DNA of 36,189 nt from positions 1 through 36,189 of the forward strand of contig DAIDIP010000025.1 in assembly GCA_027451745.1 (NCBI GenBank), read 5' to 3'. The position numbers and the translations under genes are program-made. The DNA comes from Candidatus Melainabacteria bacterium. GTDB taxonomy: Bacteria; Cyanobacteriota; Vampirovibrionia; Obscuribacterales; Obscuribacteraceae. The notes beneath the pieces were generated by a model. That model searched no databases, was not told the DNA's origin, and was given only the letters and a program-made list of their open reading frames with translations. Shown here piece by piece: positions 34,741 to 36,189 of this stretch; position 1 is the stretch's first letter, and every line of letters starts with the position of its first letter.

Positions 34741-35024
34741 TTAATATCGCGCTCTCTGTCTTTCTTCAGCAGCTTGCTGCAATTGAAGCTCATACTGAGT
34801 TTTAGGAGCAGTATTGGATTGTTCTTGAGAATTCGCCAAACCAGCAGAATTATCTATAGCAGGGGCGCTCTGTGCATATCTTTTTGCATAGGGCTCATTA
34901 ACAGACAGTGCATATTTAAAAGTGACTGGTGAAGCCGAATCATCCAACGGACCTACTATAATTTGATAGTCACCTTCGCTCTCTCTCTTACAAGAGCCAA
35001 AATATAAACAATTGCTTTTTTCAT
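34741..35024 (-). pseudogene. Small gene split by a frameshift at an (AG)5 tract
   Basis: An ATG at 35024 opens MKKAIVYILALVRE and then runs into a stop 22 codons on. The next frame carries a convincing continuation, GDYQIIVGPLDDSASPV and so on, to a stop at 34741. The join falls exactly at five AG units (34979-34988). Removing one unit gives a continuous protein of about 93 residues: MKKAIVYILALVRESEGDYQ onward, ending in a Gln/Ala/Arg-rich helix. Without repair, translation of the distal part needs a TTG at 35037 and reads an unlikely start. The cause could be a true mutation, reversible slippage or a sequencing error. The ATG is 2 bases after the stop of the remnant upstream. Family not recognised. 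Confidence 0.55.
34979..34988. repeat. Dinucleotide tract (CT)5 / (AG)5
   Basis: Five CT units on the plus strand, AG on the coding minus strand, at the frameshift point of the small gene 34741-35024. Confidence 0.8.
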
Positions 35025-35026
35025 AC

Positions 35027-35170
35027 TTATGTATCAAAGAGATTGATTAATAAGTTCAACTGCGGCGCATTATACCCTAGCTGACAAATCTTTTGTTTTT
35101 GTGAAAGCGTTCCACCAAGTACATCTTTTGCTAAACCATTATTTGCTGTAGAAATTAATGGTGGCAGGTG
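35027..35170 (-). pseudogene. 3' remnant of a gene without a start codon
   Basis: The minus strand is open from about 35203 to a TAA at 35027-35029 and reads protein-like text (GLAKDVLGGTLSQKQKI, then LGYNAPQLNLLINLFDT), but has no usable start codon and no ribosome site. It runs into the start of the IS66 tnpA on the other strand. Its stop is 2 bases before the ATG of the next small gene, as in an operon. The best reading is the tail of a gene cut off by the insertion or its later decay. The upper limit is not sharp. Confidence 0.35.
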
Positions 35171-35182
35171 GAGACGTATGGC

Positions 35183-35533
35183 ATGGCAACGAGCAACAGA
35201 GATTTAACAAAAGAGAAGTACTGGCAAGAAATAATTGAGCGGCAAAAACAAAGTGGAAAGAATCAAACTCAATTTTGCAGGGATGAAGGTTTAGCTGACG
35301 ATAAATTTAGCTACTGGAAAAAGGTTTTGAGCAAACGGTATAAAGAAAAGAAGCCAATACCTGCATCAGACAAAATAACTATACCGTTTGTTCCTTTAAA
35401 TATTCAAGATAATTTTGATTTTACTAATAAGCAAAATGCTGAGCAAATAGAAATTTGCAAGATTATTTTGCGAATATCAGCTAACACTGATAAAACAACT
35501 ATTGCTAGCATACTTCAATCTCTGGGGGCTTAA
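35183..35533 (+). CDS. tnpA: IS66-family accessory protein TnpA
   Basis: 116 residues. It begins with a helix-turn-helix of the IS66 TnpA kind (WQEIIERQKQSGKNQTQFCRDE, here split: WQEIIERQKQSGKNQ then TQFCRDEGLADDKFSYWKK). The C-terminal half is variable, as usual. The ATG at 35183 has GGTGGAG upstream; a GTG at 35168 is an alternative start. TnpA proteins assist transposition by TnpC and probably bind DNA. The stop codon TAA shares its last base with the ATG of tnpB, so the two are translationally coupled. Confidence 0.8.
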   Translation: MATSNRDLTKEKYWQEIIERQKQSGKNQTQFCRDEGLADDKFSYWKKVLSKRYKEKKPIPASDKITIPFVPLNIQDNFDFTNKQNAEQIEICKIILRISANTDKTTIASILQSLGA

Positions 35534-35946
35534 TGCTAAATCCCATTGCTCACCAACTTCGTATTTTCTTGTGTACTGAACCATGTGACATGCGTAAAAA
35601 TTTTAATGGGCTAAGTGGTTTGGTTAGAAAATCAATGATGCTTGACCCTTTAACTGGTCATCTTTTTGTCTTTAGAAACCAACGCGGCGACAGGCTTAAA
35701 GTACTCTACTTTGATAATGACGGCTTCGCCATCTGGTATAAAATGTTGCAACGCGGCACCTTTCGCTTCCCTGATTTAACTAATTATTCCTCCGCCGGAC
35801 TAGAAATCGATCACTCAACTTTACGCCTCATCCTTGACGGCATTGATCTCTCCACCATCCGCCGACAACATCGCTACAAAATAAATCAACCACCCATTAG
35901 CGCTACCTACAAGCCTCAAGAACAAATTCTTGTCGCCGCCAAATAA
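35533..35946 (+). CDS. tnpB: IS66-family accessory protein TnpB (IS66 Orf2-like)
   Basis: 137 residues of the IS66 Orf2 family. The signature RIFLCTEPCDMRKNFNGLSG near the N-terminus, LFVFRNQRGDRLKVLYFDNDGFAIWYK (residues about 44-70) and LQRGTFRFP are all present. This protein is unrelated to the RNA-guided TnpB nucleases of IS200/IS605 that share the name. It is needed with TnpA and TnpC for efficient IS66 transposition. Intact length and no frameshift suggest recent activity or selection, although tnpC is not visible. Confidence 0.9.
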   Translation: MLNPIAHQLRIFLCTEPCDMRKNFNGLSGLVRKSMMLDPLTGHLFVFRNQRGDRLKVLYFDNDGFAIWYKMLQRGTFRFPDLTNYSSAGLEIDHSTLRLILDGIDLSTIRRQHRYKINQPPISATYKPQEQILVAAK

Positions 35947-36189
35947 TAAATCATAATCACCATATCTGGATTTTTTATCAAAATTTGAAAAATACCCGCT
36001 GTAGCTTTTCCTCCCCCACATATAGCGTGCTATTACGTTGTCATGATCGAAATTGCCTCGCCATTCACTAGCAGCATTTGTCTTGACCGTCCTTGCTTGC
36101 CCTTCTAGATCTAAATGAAACATAAGCTACGATGTAAGACACCCACTACTACCTAAACAAGGAAGAAGATTTAATACCTAATATGCCAC
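35947..36189. other. Right-edge stretch without a supported gene
   Basis: 243 bases after tnpB. A minus-strand frame from 36123 (MFHLDLEGQARTV...) runs back into tnpB with no ribosome site; its first 58 codons could be a gene remnant, but nothing is recognised. No tnpC start is seen. Confidence 0.4.

Larger units (their letters stand above)
35183..35946 (+). mobile_element. Partial IS66-family element (tnpA-tnpB, no tnpC seen)
   Basis: The two accessory genes of an IS66 element are adjacent and intact. The DDE transposase gene tnpC, which normally follows closely, is absent from the 243 bases to the window edge. IS66 ends (GTAA...TTAC) and an 8-base target duplication were not found. Either tnpC lies outside after an unusual gap, or the element is decayed. 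Confidence 0.7.

Noticed and set aside
35145-36004. GCTGTAG at 35145-35151 and 35998-36004 as a target duplication of the IS66 element
   Set aside because: Seven bases is not the 8 expected for IS66, a match this long is expected by chance between the two flanks, the implied ends do not read GTAA/TTAC, and the frames on both sides do not join.
35821-36123. Minus-strand frame of 100 codons at the right edge
   Set aside because: Its second half is the reverse of tnpB and there is no ribosome site. The first 58 codons might be a remnant, but nothing supports a gene.
1-36189. CRISPR arrays, tRNA or rRNA genes
   Set aside because: No regularly spaced direct repeats and no cloverleaf or rRNA-like sequence were seen in the intergenic stretches read on both strands.

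Overview
The window looks like chromosome from a non-photosynthetic relative of the Cyanobacteria (Melainabacteria/Vampirovibrionia, possibly Obscuribacterales-like). The main evidence is the RNA polymerase locus. The beta' subunit is split into rpoC1 and rpoC2 at the cyanobacterial position, and RpoC2 carries a large insertion of about 600 residues in the trigger loop. No photosynthesis gene is visible. The DNA is AT-rich. A bifunctional PBP1A, signal peptides and a large repetitive surface protein fit a diderm cell envelope. The phylum call is inference from these genes, not from a search.

Layout, left to right. (1) 1-6.5 kb, surface and secreted proteins: the N-terminal 1118 residues of a beta-strand-repeat adhesin (minus strand, running off the left edge) with a histidine-rich repeat block, a FecR-like secreted protein upstream of it, a 79-residue unknown, and a secreted protein with a glycine-zipper hairpin. 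(2) 6.7-12.8 kb: a PatA/DUF4388-type protein, a PcaF/PaaJ-like thiolase, panD, a PlsC-type acyltransferase, an exported TPR-NHL protein and a YdjM-like membrane protein. (3) 12.9-15.2 kb, an oxygen/NO-stress cluster: an Rrf2 regulator, a rubredoxin-RIC fusion and an ODP-type diiron protein. A perfect 11-bp inverted repeat in front of the RIC gene is a good candidate operator. (4) 15.2-24.5 kb: rpoB-rpoC1-rpoC2 on the minus strand, with a near-consensus promoter 250 bases upstream of rpoB. (5) 25-32 kb: a Xer recombinase with an acidic insertion, PBP1A coupled to a hotdog thioesterase, then a long-chain acyl-CoA synthetase and an alpha/beta hydrolase on the opposite strand. (6) 32.1-34.7 kb: a tight four-gene unit of unknown function (membrane-anchored TPR protein, Cys/His protein, 42-residue membrane peptide, two-helix membrane protein). 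(7) 34.7-36.2 kb: a decayed accessory patch with a small gene broken at an (AG)5 tract, a start-less 3' gene remnant, and IS66 tnpA-tnpB without tnpC in view.

Connections between genes: the thiolase, acyl-CoA synthetase, thioesterase, PlsC and alpha/beta hydrolase point to active acyl-lipid turnover. The Rrf2/RIC/ODP group suggests that Fe-S repair and O2/NO handling are controlled together. A degenerate GC-rich repeat of about 42 bp occurs three times: once between rpoC1 and rpoC2, and twice between the recombinase and PBP1A genes. The most useful new leads are the 32.1-34.7 kb operon, the Rrf2 dyad with the rubredoxin-RIC fusion, the His-rich adhesin N-terminus, and the slippage-prone reading frame at 34.98 kb. 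No tRNA, rRNA or CRISPR array was seen.
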